Shown: one piece after another, positions 9,232 through 17,685 of the stretch
Numbering within the stretch: the first letter of the stretch is position 1
How the letters are laid out: each line of letters opens with the position of its first letter
NCBI RefSeq assembly: GCF_025399795.1
Contig: NZ_JAODTZ010000022.1
Coordinates: 62,001-126,000, forward strand
Origin: Streptomyces rhizosphaerihabitans
GTDB taxonomy: Bacteria > Actinomycetota > Actinomycetes > Streptomycetales > Streptomycetaceae
DNA: 64,000 nucleotides
Reading direction: 5' to 3'
Program-made: the position numbers and the translations under genes
Notes under the pieces: generated by a model
Database searches by the model: none
The model's input: only the letters and a program-made list of their open reading frames with translations
Told to the model about the DNA's origin: nothing

Positions 9232-10197
9232 ATGCGACCTCGTACACGTGCGACATCCACGGTGGCCGGCGCGTCCGCCCTGCTGCTGCTCACCGGCTGC
9301 GGTGCCGCCGACATGACCAGGCAGGCCTCGCCCTTCGCGAACGCCCAGGGCGCCAGGACGGTCACCCTGTCCGTGCAGTCGTGGGTCGGCGCCCAGTCGA
9401 ACGTGGCCGTGGCGCAGTACCTCCTGGGACACGAGATGGGCTATCGCGTCGACACCGTCCAGGTCGACGAGGTGCCCGCCTGGGACGCGCTCAGCCAGGG
9501 CCGCGTCGACGCGATCCTGGAGGACTGGGGCCACCCCGACCAGGAGAAGCGGTACGTCGAGGACAAGAAGACGATCGAGCCCGGCGGGAACCTGGGCGTG
9601 ACCGGGCACATCGGCTGGTACGTCCCGACGTACTTCGCGAAGCAGCACCCCGACGTCACGGACTGGAGGAACCTCGACGAGTACGCCGACCGACTGCGCA
9701 CGCCCGAGAGCGGCGGCAAGGGCCAACTCCTCGACGGCTCCCCGTCGTACGTCACCAACGACAAGGCGCTGGTGAACAACCTGCACCTGAACTACCAGGT
9801 GGTGTTCGCCGGTTCGGAGGCCGCGCAGATCACGCAGATGAAGCAGTTCGCGAAGGAGCGGAAGCCCTTCCTCACGTACTGGTACTCCCCGCAGTGGCTG
9901 TTCGAGAAGGTCCCCATGACCGAGGTGAAGCTGCCCGCCTACAAGGAGGGCTGCGACGCCGACGCGGCGAAGGTCGCCTGCGCCTACCCGCACACCCCAC
10001 TGCGCAAGTACCTCAACGCCGACTTCGCGAGGACCGGCGGCAAGGCCGCCGCCTTCCTGAAGAACTTCAAGTGGACCACCGAGGACCAGAACGAGGTCTC
10101 CCTGATGATCGCCAACGACAAGCTGACGCCGCAGGAGGCGGCGAAGAAGTGGGTGGAGCACCACGCGTCGACCTGGCGTGCATGGCTTCCGTCGTAG
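9232..10197 (+). CDS. Glycine betaine-binding lipoprotein of the ABC importer
   Basis: 321 residues, OpuAC/ProX family. The N-terminus is a lipoprotein signal with lipobox LLTGC, so the mature protein should be anchored on the outer face of the membrane. The body shows the expected opening VTLSVQSWVGAQSNVAVAQYLL and many aromatic residues (VPAWDAL, EDWGHPD, GHIGWYVPTYF) of the kind that cage quaternary amines. ATG at 9232 is one base after the permease stop, with AAAGGAG upstream. It is the last gene of the betaine operon and is followed by a strong hairpin. Confidence 0.93.
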   Translation: MRPRTRATSTVAGASALLLLTGCGAADMTRQASPFANAQGARTVTLSVQSWVGAQSNVAVAQYLLGHEMGYRVDTVQVDEVPAWDALSQGRVDAILEDWGHPDQEKRYVEDKKTIEPGGNLGVTGHIGWYVPTYFAKQHPDVTDWRNLDEYADRLRTPESGGKGQLLDGSPSYVTNDKALVNNLHLNYQVVFAGSEAAQITQMKQFAKERKPFLTYWYSPQWLFEKVPMTEVKLPAYKEGCDADAAKVACAYPHTPLRKYLNADFARTGGKAAAFLKNFKWTTEDQNEVSLMIANDKLTPQEAAKKWVEHHASTWRAWLPS

Positions 10198-10219
10198 TGG
10201 CCGGGGCCCTGCACGGCCC

Positions 10220-10249
10220 GGGGCGGGTGCCAGAGGTGGCACCCGCCCC
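10220..10249. terminator. Hairpin terminator between convergent genes
   Basis: A 13-bp perfect stem (10220-10232 with 10237-10249) encloses a GAGG loop. It sits between the convergent betaine operon and the isocitrate-lyase-like gene and probably serves both strands. No U-tract is present, which is usual in Streptomyces. Confidence 0.7.
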
Positions 10250-10264
10250 ACGGAACAGGCCGGT

Positions 10265-10993
10265 CTACCGGCCTGCCTGCCTCAGTTCCGCCGCGATCTC
10301 CGCCAGCGCCTCCGCCGCCCGGCGCTGCAGGCCGGGTCCGAACGTGACCCGGGTGGCGCCGAGTTCACCCAGTTCGGCCGCCGATGCCCCGCCGAGCCGG
10401 GCGAACACGTTCAGCGGCCCGCGGATGCCGGACCGCAGCAGCGGAAGCATCTCGGGCGGTGCCCCGATCGGGTACACGCAGTCCGCCCCCGCGGCGACGT
10501 ACAGCGCGGCCCGCTCGATGGCCCGCTCGGGATCTCCGTCCCCATGGGCGAAGACATCGACACGGGCGTTCACGAAGAGCAGGTCCGCCGCCGCGCTCCG
10601 TACCTCGGCCAGCCGGTCGGCGTGCCGGGCCGCGTCCTTGAGGACGCCGCCCGTGGAGTCCTCAAGGTTGCAGCCGACGGCGCCCGCCTCCAGCAACCGC
10701 TCCACCAGCTCCTTGGGCGCGAGCCCGTAGCCGTCCTCGACATCCGCCGACACCGGCACGTCGACGGCCCGGACGATCCGCGCGACCGCCGCGAACATCT
10801 CGTCGGCGGGCGTCTCCCCGTCCGCGTACCCGAGCGAGGCGGCCACCCCGGCACTCGGTGTGGCGAGCGCCGGGAACCCGGCCTCCACGAACACGCGCGC
10901 GCTCGCGGCGTCCCAGGGGCCGGGCAGCACCAGCGGATCGTCCGGCACGCGCCCGTGGTGCAGCGCCCGGAACGCCTCGGCCTTGTTCACCAC
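10265..10993 (-). CDS. Isocitrate lyase/phosphoenolpyruvate mutase family protein
   Basis: 242 residues, the usual size for short stand-alone members of this TIM-barrel family, which cleave or rearrange small oxo-acid C-C or C-P bonds. Visible motifs are LPGPWDAASARVF at the start, the Mg-binding ADVEDGYG, GCNLEDS and ARVDVFAHG. The strict KKCGH of true isocitrate lyase is absent, so the glyoxylate-cycle reaction is unlikely; the substrate cannot be assigned. Two consecutive GTG codons (10993 and 10990) follow a GGAGGGGAG site. It is convergent with the betaine operon. Confidence 0.85.
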   Translation of the reverse strand: MVNKAEAFRALHHGRVPDDPLVLPGPWDAASARVFVEAGFPALATPSAGVAASLGYADGETPADEMFAAVARIVRAVDVPVSADVEDGYGLAPKELVERLLEAGAVGCNLEDSTGGVLKDAARHADRLAEVRSAAADLLFVNARVDVFAHGDGDPERAIERAALYVAAGADCVYPIGAPPEMLPLLRSGIRGPLNVFARLGGASAAELGELGATRVTFGPGLQRRAAEALAEIAAELRQAGR

Positions 10994-11024
10994 CGTGTAC
11001 TCCCCTCCGGGCCGCGTCGGGCCG

Positions 11025-11594
11025 TCACTTGTACTGGCCCGCCCGGTAGTGGCCGGGCGCCAGGCGGCAGGTCACACCGAACCGGTTCCAGGCGTTGATC
11101 ACCGTGATCGCGGCGATCAACTGGGCCAGCTCGGTCTCCTCGAAGTGCCGGGCCGCACGCTCGTACACCTCGTCCGGGACGAACCCTTCCGTGAGTACGG
11201 TGACGGCCTCGGTCAGCTCGATCGCCGCGAGCTCCTTCTCCGTGTAGAAGTGCCGCGATTCCTCCCATGCGCTGAGCTGCACGATCCGCTCCACGCTCTC
11301 GCCCGCCGCGAGCGCGTCCTTGGTGTGCATGTCGAGGCAGAACGCGCAGTGGTTGAGCTGCGAGGCGCGGATCTTCACCAGCTCCAGGAGCAGGGGGTCC
11401 ACCCCGCGCCGGGCCGCCGCGTCGAGCCTGACCATCGCCTTGTAGACGTCGGGGGCGAGCTCGGCCCAGTTGAGCCGCGGGGCGTGCTCGGGCGCGTACC
11501 GCGCGGTCTCGCCGTCGGTCGGCGCGGTCGGGGCCGCGGTGGTCGTCGTGGGGCTGGTCGTGGTGGTCTGCGTGGCCGTGTCCTGCGTCGTCAT
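11025..11594 (-). CDS. Carboxymuconolactone decarboxylase/AhpD-like protein
   Basis: About 189 residues. The core has the AhpD pair of cysteines and following histidine in NHCAFCLDMHTKDA (CxxC-xxx-H), typical of alkylhydroperoxidase-like proteins that reduce peroxides or act in carboxymuconolactone decarboxylation. A Thr-rich disordered N-terminus of ~35 residues precedes it. ATG at 11594 is chosen; the frame extends upstream only through a non-protein-like stretch. It is divergent from a MocR regulator 47 bp away, which probably controls it (inference from arrangement). Confidence 0.88.
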   Translation of the reverse strand: MTTQDTATQTTTTSPTTTTAAPTAPTDGETARYAPEHAPRLNWAELAPDVYKAMVRLDAAARRGVDPLLLELVKIRASQLNHCAFCLDMHTKDALAAGESVERIVQLSAWEESRHFYTEKELAAIELTEAVTVLTEGFVPDEVYERAARHFEETELAQLIAAITVINAWNRFGVTCRLAPGHYRAGQYK

Positions 11595-11641
11595 GTGATC
11601 GACCCTACGAGGGGAGTAGCCCAGGAGTATGGTCCATTTCC

Positions 11642-13033
11642 ATGGCGAGAACATGGGCCACTTTGGGCGTCGACCTTCATGTCGAGCCGACCGGATCCGG
11701 TATCCGCAAAGGGCTGACGGACGCGCTGCGCGAGGCGGTCCGCAGTGGCCGGCTGGCCCCCGGAACCCGCCTCCCGCCCTCCCGCTCGCTCGCCACCGAC
11801 CTGGGCGTCGCCCGCAACACGGTCGCCGACGCCTACGGGGACCTGGTCGCCGAGGGCTGGCTCACCGCCCGCCAGGGCTCGGGCACACAGGTGGCCGAGC
11901 GGAGCGTCGCACCACCGGCGCCGGAGGCCGCGCCGCGCCGCCGTGAACAGGGCCGTCCCGCGTACGACCTCGTTCCCGGCACCCCCGACCTCGCGTCGTT
12001 CCCGCGCACCGCCTGGCTCAAGGCGGCCCGCCGCGCCCTGACCCGCGCACCGCACGACGCCCTCGGCTACGGCGATCCGCGTGGCCGCCCCGAACTGCGC
12101 GCCGCTCTCGCGGGCTATCTCTCCCGCGCGCGGGGCGTCCGCGCCGACCCGGAGCGCATCGTGATCTGCTCGGGCTTCTCGGACGGCCTCACGCTGCTCG
12201 GCGCGGTCCTGCGCCGGCGAGGTCTGCGCTCGCTCGCCGTGGAGTCGTACGGCCTGGACGTGCACTGGAATCTCCTGCACCGCTCGGGCCTGCGCACGAC
12301 TCCTCTGCCCTTCGACGAACTCGGCACCGACACGCGCGACATGACGGGTGTACGAGCCGTACTGCTCACCCCCGCCCATCAGTTCCCGATGGGCGTGCCG
12401 CTGCACCCGGACCGCCGGGCCGCCGTCGTCGGCTGGGCCCGCCGCACCGGCGGGCTCGTCCTGGAGGACGACTACGACGGCGAGTTCCGCTACGACCGGC
12501 AGCCCGTCGGCGCGTTGCAGGGTCTGGACCCCGACCACGTGGTCCATCTGGGCACCGCGAGCAAGTCCCTGGCGCCCGCTCTGCGCCTCGGCTGGCTGGT
12601 CCTGCCGCCGTCCCTCGCGGACGAGGTCATCTCCCTCAAGGGGGAGGGAGGTTGGTCCACCGGAGTACTGGACCAGCTGACCCTGGCGGAGTTCATCACC
12701 TCCGGCGCCTACGACCGCCACGTCCGCGCCGCCCGTCTGCGCTACCGGCGCCGCCGGGACGCCCTCGTCGCCGCGCTCGCCACCCGTGCCCCCGTCGTGC
12801 ACGCCACCGGCATCGCCGCAGGACTGCACGCCGTGCTCCAACTCCCGCCGGGCACCGAGCGGTCGGTCGTCCAGGCCGCCGCCTGGCAGGGCCTCGCGGT
12901 GCACGGCCTCTCCCGCCACCGCCACCCCGATGCCCTCACCCCGCCCCAGGACGCCCTGGTCGTCGGCTACGGCACACCGCCGGATCACGCCTGGTCGGGC
13001 GCACTGGACGCGCTGTGCCGGGCACTTCCCTGA
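11642..13033 (+). CDS. MocR/PdxR-type GntR-aminotransferase regulator
   Basis: 463 residues. An N-terminal GntR winged helix (residues ~15-85, LPPSRSLATDLGVARNTVADAY) is followed by a full aminotransferase class I fold with the PLP lysine at about residue 308 in GTASKSLAPALRLGW. Members sense PLP or an amine ligand and often activate a divergent gene. Here the divergent neighbour encodes an AhpD-like protein, the likely target. The 47-bp shared intergenic region contains GGTCCATTTCCATGG overlapping the ATG, a possible binding site. Confidence 0.9.
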   Translation: MARTWATLGVDLHVEPTGSGIRKGLTDALREAVRSGRLAPGTRLPPSRSLATDLGVARNTVADAYGDLVAEGWLTARQGSGTQVAERSVAPPAPEAAPRRREQGRPAYDLVPGTPDLASFPRTAWLKAARRALTRAPHDALGYGDPRGRPELRAALAGYLSRARGVRADPERIVICSGFSDGLTLLGAVLRRRGLRSLAVESYGLDVHWNLLHRSGLRTTPLPFDELGTDTRDMTGVRAVLLTPAHQFPMGVPLHPDRRAAVVGWARRTGGLVLEDDYDGEFRYDRQPVGALQGLDPDHVVHLGTASKSLAPALRLGWLVLPPSLADEVISLKGEGGWSTGVLDQLTLAEFITSGAYDRHVRAARLRYRRRRDALVAALATRAPVVHATGIAAGLHAVLQLPPGTERSVVQAAAWQGLAVHGLSRHRHPDALTPPQDALVVGYGTPPDHAWSGALDALCRALP

Positions 13034-13198
13034 AAGGGAGATTCTTGTTCGTGAGGGCTCTCGAAGGCTCTCGCGAGCCCTCGACGGTTCGTGAAGGTTC
13101 GTGAAGGCTCGTGACGGTTCCTGAAGTGCGCTCCGGTGGCTGCCACCGGAGCGACCGGGAGACCGATCCCCGCGGGACCTCCACGCCTCGCGGGACCC

Positions 13199-14092
13199 CT
13201 ACGCCTTCCGCTCTTCCTCTTCCTCCGTCTCGGTCGCCTCCGCGGGCGCGGAGGCGGACGTCTGCGTACCCGGCGCCTCGCCGAACCGCGCCAGCGCCAA
13301 GGCCCCCGCCACAGCCACCGCGAAACCGAGGACCGCCAGCCAGGACAGTCCCTCGCGCGTACGGTCGCCCAGCCACACCACCCCCACCAGCGCGGGCCCG
13401 ATGGTCTCCCCGATGACCAGCCCGGCGGTGGCCGTCGTCACCGAACCCCGTTCCAGGGCCGTGGTGAGCAGCAGGAACGCGGCCCCGCCACCGATCAGCA
13501 GCGCGTACGTCGCCGGGTTGGCCAGCAGCCTCCCCGGATCGAGGTCCGCGATCAGCCGCACCGCCACCTCGACCACCCCGAACCCGAACCCCGCCCCGAG
13601 TCCCAGGGCGAGCGCCCGCCCCCGGTCGGGCAGCCGTCCGCCGACCAGCCCCAGCGCCAGGACGGCCAAAGACGTTCCCAGCGTCGCGTACTTCAACGCC
13701 AGGGACCCCGTCCGGTCCCCCTCCGTCCCGGACGCCAGCCCCAGCATCGCGAGCCCCGCGCACACCACCGCCACGGCGCCCCACTCGACCCGGCTCAACC
13801 GCACATGGAGCAGCCGCGAGGCCACCACCGCGGTGACGGCCAGGCTCGCGGCGAGGGCCGCGCCGACGGCGTAGATCGGGAGCGACCGCAGCGCGACGAT
13901 CTGCAGCAGGAACCCGACCCCGTCGAGGCCCAGCCCCGCCAGATACCGCCACTGCCGCAGCGCCCGCAGCAGCAGTGCCGCCGCGCCGCCGACCCCGCCG
14001 CCCGTCCCGCCCTCGCCCGCGGCCCGCGCGGCCATCGCCTGCAGAACCGTCGCCGTACCGAAACAGACCGAGGCACCAAGGGCGCACACCAT
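13199..14092 (-). CDS. EamA/DMT-family membrane transporter
   Basis: About 297 residues from the ATG at 14092, almost entirely hydrophobic with about nine to ten helices, matching drug/metabolite transporters. Two EamA-like halves can be seen: one starts at VCALGASVCFGTATVLQAMAA and the other after the central GRLPDRGRALALGLGAG, with the terminal helices near ITGxTxGPALVGVVWLGD-like sequence. The C-terminus is a charged Glu/Lys tail. GTG codons at 14104 and 14158 are alternative starts; none has a clear ribosome site. The substrate is unknown. Confidence 0.82.
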   Translation of the reverse strand: MVCALGASVCFGTATVLQAMAARAAGEGGTGGGVGGAAALLLRALRQWRYLAGLGLDGVGFLLQIVALRSLPIYAVGAALAASLAVTAVVASRLLHVRLSRVEWGAVAVVCAGLAMLGLASGTEGDRTGSLALKYATLGTSLAVLALGLVGGRLPDRGRALALGLGAGFGFGVVEVAVRLIADLDPGRLLANPATYALLIGGGAAFLLLTTALERGSVTTATAGLVIGETIGPALVGVVWLGDRTREGLSWLAVLGFAVAVAGALALARFGEAPGTQTSASAPAEATETEEEEERKA

Positions 14093-14216
14093 TCCAAAGA
14101 GCACGAAGTGACTGTAGGGGACAGCGCGTCGCCGGGGGCCGCCGCGGGTGCGCCGCACCCGATCTCTAATCTGTTCCCCTCAACGAACGCGAACAGAACA
14201 AACGGGGGAAGCGGAC

Positions 14217-14567
14217 ATGGCAGACGTACGACGCCAACTGCGCTCGGGCACGGTCGTCCTCGGCGGCATGGGACTCCTCGCGGCGGCGCTCTCCGCCTGC
14301 TCCGCCGACCCTGACAAGCGCTGCGTCGACCGCGACAGCTACCACCTCGGCAAGGGCTACAAGGTCGTCGCCGACAAGAACTGCGATTCCACCAAGGTCT
14401 CGGCCGACAGCGTCTGGTACTACGGCGGCGACAGGAAGAGCGGCTGGATCGACGGCGGCTCCCTCACCGAACCCCGGAGCTCCAGCGGCTCCGGCGGTTC
14501 CGGTGGCAGCCACGGCGGTGTCCACCGGGGCGGCTTCGGCGGCGGCAAGGGCAGCTCCGGCGGCTGA
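14217..14567 (+). CDS. Small Gly/Ser-tailed lipoprotein, unknown function
   Basis: 116 residues. It has a signal peptide with a lipobox-like LSAC at about residues 25-28, then a Cys-containing core (DKRCVDRDSYH, VADKNCDST) and a Ser/Gly-rich C-terminal tail (SGSGGSGGSHGG, GGFGGGKGSSGG). The two core cysteines could form a disulfide outside the cell. ATG at 14217 follows GGGGGAAGCGG. It lies just upstream of the ATP-grasp gene on the same strand and could be its operon partner, as such pairs are frequent in Streptomyces. Confidence 0.82.
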   Translation: MADVRRQLRSGTVVLGGMGLLAAALSACSADPDKRCVDRDSYHLGKGYKVVADKNCDSTKVSADSVWYYGGDRKSGWIDGGSLTEPRSSSGSGGSGGSHGGVHRGGFGGGKGSSGG

Positions 14568-14733
14568 CCCCGCGGGAGCCCTCCGACCGGACGGCGCGCC
14601 CGCACCCAGTACGCCCGCACCCAGCGCGTCCGCCGCGTCCGCGCCCGAGCGCGTCCGGCACGCCGGGACCCCGCGCGTCCGCCGAGCACCAAACGCGTCC
14701 GCCGCGCCCCCCGAACAGAGAACTCACGCACTC

Positions 14734-15918
14734 ATGGAACGCCGCACCATCGTCCCCCGCCCCGGCTGGCAGCAGACCGTCGAGCAGCAGGGACTCGTCT
14801 ACCCGCTCACCCGCCACCCTGACGACTCCCTGCGCCCCTACTGGGACGAGAGCGCCTACTACGTCTTCTCGCTGCCCGAGGTGGAGGCGCTGGAGGAGGT
14901 CGTCGAGGAACTGCACGCCATGTGCCTGGCGGCGGCCGGCCACATCGTCGAGCGGGAGCGCTTCGCCGATCTCGGCATCGACGATCCGCGCGTCGCGGCG
15001 GCCGTCGCCGAGTCCTGGCACCGGCGCGGCGAACTCCCGTCCGTCTACGGCCGTTTCGACCTCCGCTACGACGGCACGGGCCCGGCGAAACTCCTTGAGT
15101 ACAACGCCGACACGCCGACCTCGCTGGTCGAGGCCGCGAGCCCCCAGTGGTTCTGGATGCAGGACCGCTTTCCCGGCGCCGACCAGTGGAACTCCCTCCA
15201 CGAACGCCTCGTCGCCGCCTGGAAGAAGCAGGGCGCCCTGCTCCCGCCGGGCAGCCCCCTCTACTTCGCGCACTCCGCCGAGGACGAACTCGGCGAGGAC
15301 CTGATGACGGTCGCCTACCTGAAGGAGACCGCGGAACAGGCCGGTCTCGACACCGACTGGATCTCGATGGAGGAGATCGGCTGGGACCCGCTCTCCGGCC
15401 GCTTCGTCGACAACCGGCTCGGCTTCATCCGCAGCTGCTTCAAGCTCTATCCCTGGGAGTGGCTGACCTCCGACGAATTCGCCGGCCATGTCCTGGACAC
15501 CCTCGACAACGGCGGCGGCACCGGTACGACGCTGTGGATCGAGCCCGCCTGGAAGATGCTCCTCTCCAACAAGGCCCTCCTCGCCGTCCTCTGGGAGCTC
15601 TACCCGGACCACCCGAACCTCCTCCCCGCCTACCTCGACGGCCCCCGCGAGCTGGCCCGTACGAACGGGTACGTCGCCAAGCCCCTTCTCGGCCGCGAGG
15701 GCGCCGGTGTGACGATCCACGAACCCGGCGCCGCCCCCGTCGTACGCGAAGAGGCCTGCTGTTACCAGGAGCTGGCGCCGCTCCCGTCCTTCGACGGCAA
15801 CCGTGTCGTCCTCGGCGCCTGGGTCGTCGAGGACGAGTCGGCGGGCCTCGGCATCCGGGAGTCCTCGGGCCCGATCACGGACGAGTACGCCCGTTTCCTG
15901 CCCCACGTGATCCTCTGA
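14734..15918 (+). CDS. Glutathionylspermidine synthase family ATP-grasp enzyme
   Basis: About 394 residues, the size of the stand-alone synthetase domain (without amidase) of the glutathionylspermidine synthase/YgiC/YjfC family. Motifs include YWDESAYYVFS, RFDLRYDGTGPAKLLEYNADTPTSL, EEIGWD, the nucleotide-binding AKPLLGREGAGVTI and the C-terminal LGAWVVEDESAGLGIRES. Members form amide bonds between a carboxylate and an amine using ATP; streptomycetes lack glutathione, so the true substrate is unlikely to be glutathione. ATG at 14734 begins the conserved region. Confidence 0.87.
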   Translation: MERRTIVPRPGWQQTVEQQGLVYPLTRHPDDSLRPYWDESAYYVFSLPEVEALEEVVEELHAMCLAAAGHIVERERFADLGIDDPRVAAAVAESWHRRGELPSVYGRFDLRYDGTGPAKLLEYNADTPTSLVEAASPQWFWMQDRFPGADQWNSLHERLVAAWKKQGALLPPGSPLYFAHSAEDELGEDLMTVAYLKETAEQAGLDTDWISMEEIGWDPLSGRFVDNRLGFIRSCFKLYPWEWLTSDEFAGHVLDTLDNGGGTGTTLWIEPAWKMLLSNKALLAVLWELYPDHPNLLPAYLDGPRELARTNGYVAKPLLGREGAGVTIHEPGAAPVVREEACCYQELAPLPSFDGNRVVLGAWVVEDESAGLGIRESSGPITDEYARFLPHVIL

Positions 15919-15927
15919 CCGCCAGGT

Positions 15928-15979
15928 CCGGACAGGTCTGCCGACTCCGGGCGGGCCCGGGTCCGGCAGACCTGTCCGG
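15928..15979. terminator. Long hairpin between convergent genes
   Basis: Arms 15928-15943 and 15964-15979 are a perfect 16-bp inverted repeat with a 20-base, itself G/C-pairing loop. It lies 9 bases after the ATP-grasp stop and faces the convergent rocD gene, so it probably terminates both. Confidence 0.75.
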
Positions 15980-16063
15980 GGCCGTCCGGAACTGTCGGGC
16001 CCAGGCGGGTCAGGGCGGGGCGCTCGGCGCGTCCCTGCGGCGGGGGACGCGACCGGCGCCGCC

Positions 16064-17287
16064 CTACGCCCCCAGCACGGCCCGCAGCTGGGCCAGACCC
16101 CAGTCCAGGTCCTCCTTGCCGATGACCAGGGGCGGGGCGATCCGGACGGTGACGCCGTGGGTGTCCTTCACGAGGACGCCCCGGTCCATCAGCTTCTCGG
16201 AGATCTCCCGGCCCGTGCCGTGCGCCGGGGCGATGTCGACGCCCGCCCACAGGCCGCGCCCGCGCACCGCGGTGACATGACCGGAGTCCTTCAACAGACC
16301 CAGCTCATGGTGCAGATGCTCACCGAGCTCGGCCGCCCGCCGCTGGTACTCGCCGGACCGCAGCATCGCGATCACCTCCAGCGCCACCGCGCAGGCCAGC
16401 GGATTCCCGCCGAACGTCGACCCGTGCTCCCCCGGCCGGAACACCCCGAGCACCTCCGCGCTCGACACCACCGCAGACACCGGCACCACCCCGCCGCCGA
16501 GCGCCTTCCCGAGGACGTACACGTCCGGCACCACACCCTCGTGCTCGCAGGCGAACGTCCGGCCGGTCCGCCCCAGCCCCGACTGGATCTCGTCCGCGAC
16601 GAACAGCACGTCACGCTCCAGCGTCAGCTCCCGCACCGCCGGCAGGTAACCGGCCGGCGGCACCAGCACCCCCGCCTCGCCCTGGATCGGTTCCAGCAGC
16701 ACGGCCACCGTGTTCTCCGTGACCGCCGACCGCATCGCCGTCAGGTCCCCGTACGGCACGATCTCGAATCCCGGTGTGTACGGGCCGAAGTCGGCCCGCG
16801 CCTCCGGGTCCGTCGAGAAGCTGATGACCGTTGTCGTACGCCCGTGGAAGTTGTTGCCCGCGACCACGATCTTCGCCATCTCGGCGGGGACGCCCTTGAC
16901 CCGGTACCCCCACTTCCTGGCCGTCTTCACCGCTGTCTCCACCGCCTCCACGCCGGTGTTCATCGGCAGCACCATCTCCATGCCGCACAGCGACGCCAGC
17001 TCCCGGCAGAAGTCCGCGAACCGGTCGTGGTGGAACGCCCGCGACGTCAGCGTCACCCGGTCCAGCTGTGCCTTGGCGGCCTCGATCAGCCGCCGGTTGC
17101 CGTGGCCGAAATTCAGCGCCGAGTATCCGGCCAGCATGTCGAGGAAGCGGCGCCCCTCGACATCCGTCATCCAGGCTCCGTCCGCCGTCGCCACGACGAC
17201 CGGCAGCGGGTGGTAGTTGTGCGCGCTGTGCGCGTCGGCCGAGGCGATGAACGCCTCCGTCGTCTCCCTGGCATCCATAGCGGTCAC
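16064..17287 (-). CDS. rocD: Ornithine aminotransferase
   Basis: 407 residues, normal for the family. A PLP enzyme moving the delta-amino group of ornithine to 2-oxoglutarate, giving glutamate semialdehyde for proline or glutamate metabolism. Motifs include SAHNYHPLPVV at the start, NTGVEAVETAVK (phosphate-binding turn), NNFHGRT, the PLP aspartate in FVADEIQSGLGRTG, the Schiff-base lysine at about residue 261 in LGKALGGGVVPVSAV, and GSTFGGNPLA. GTG at 17287 has GGAGA 5 bases upstream; ATG at 17278 is the alternative. It is divergent from glyA. Confidence 0.9.
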   Translation of the reverse strand: MTAMDARETTEAFIASADAHSAHNYHPLPVVVATADGAWMTDVEGRRFLDMLAGYSALNFGHGNRRLIEAAKAQLDRVTLTSRAFHHDRFADFCRELASLCGMEMVLPMNTGVEAVETAVKTARKWGYRVKGVPAEMAKIVVAGNNFHGRTTTVISFSTDPEARADFGPYTPGFEIVPYGDLTAMRSAVTENTVAVLLEPIQGEAGVLVPPAGYLPAVRELTLERDVLFVADEIQSGLGRTGRTFACEHEGVVPDVYVLGKALGGGVVPVSAVVSSAEVLGVFRPGEHGSTFGGNPLACAVALEVIAMLRSGEYQRRAAELGEHLHHELGLLKDSGHVTAVRGRGLWAGVDIAPAHGTGREISEKLMDRGVLVKDTHGVTVRIAPPLVIGKEDLDWGLAQLRAVLGA

Positions 17288-17479
17288 GGGATCTCCGTTC
17301 TCTGACGAGCGGCACGGGGGGAGTGGCGCGGTCTTCCCCGGCACGCCGCACGGCGCGTTCTCCCCGGGCGCGGGCTCCTGTTGCCCGCGCGGGGATGGGC
17401 TTGTGGCCTATTTCCTATCGTCGCTCGCATGGTGGACCGGGGACCCCGGTGATCCGGCGCGCCCGGTAGGCTGACCGGC

Positions 17480-17652
17480 GGGGCCGTGACTGGCGCGCTG
17501 GGATGGGATCGACCATCGGGGAGCGGCACCCGCGCTGTGGCTTCACCGGGGTGATCCCCGGACCTCTGAACGGAGTAGCAGGCCGTCGTGAGGGACCCGG
17601 AGTGTCCGGGCGAGGAGTCGTGGCAACCGAGTGCCGTGCGCCTGGGCCGACC
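17480..17652 (+). promoter_or_regulatory. ZTP (pfl) riboswitch upstream of glyA
   Basis: The conserved pfl pieces appear in order. GGCCGTGACTGGCG is at 17482-17495; a GATGG/CCATC helix (about 17503-17517) runs straight into the invariant GGGGAGCG (17518-17525); and the 3' block GCGCCTGGGCC ends at 17648. The ~110-base variable linker holds its own hairpins, for example CCGGGG-TGAT-CCCCGG at 17546-17561. The 3' block ends 38 bases before the glyA ATG. ZTP riboswitches sense AICAR derivatives that accumulate when 10-formyl-THF is low and switch on one-carbon genes such as glyA. No U-rich terminator is visible, so control is probably translational (inference). Confidence 0.88.
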
Positions 17653-17685
17653 CGTGAACGCTGAACGCCACGTCCGGAGGCCGTC

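Noticed and set aside
10265..10993. Glyoxylate-cycle isocitrate lyase (aceA)
   Set aside because: Only 242 residues and no KKCGH catalytic motif.
14734..15918. True glutathionylspermidine synthase
   Set aside because: Lacks the amidase domain, and streptomycetes use mycothiol instead of glutathione; only the family name is kept.
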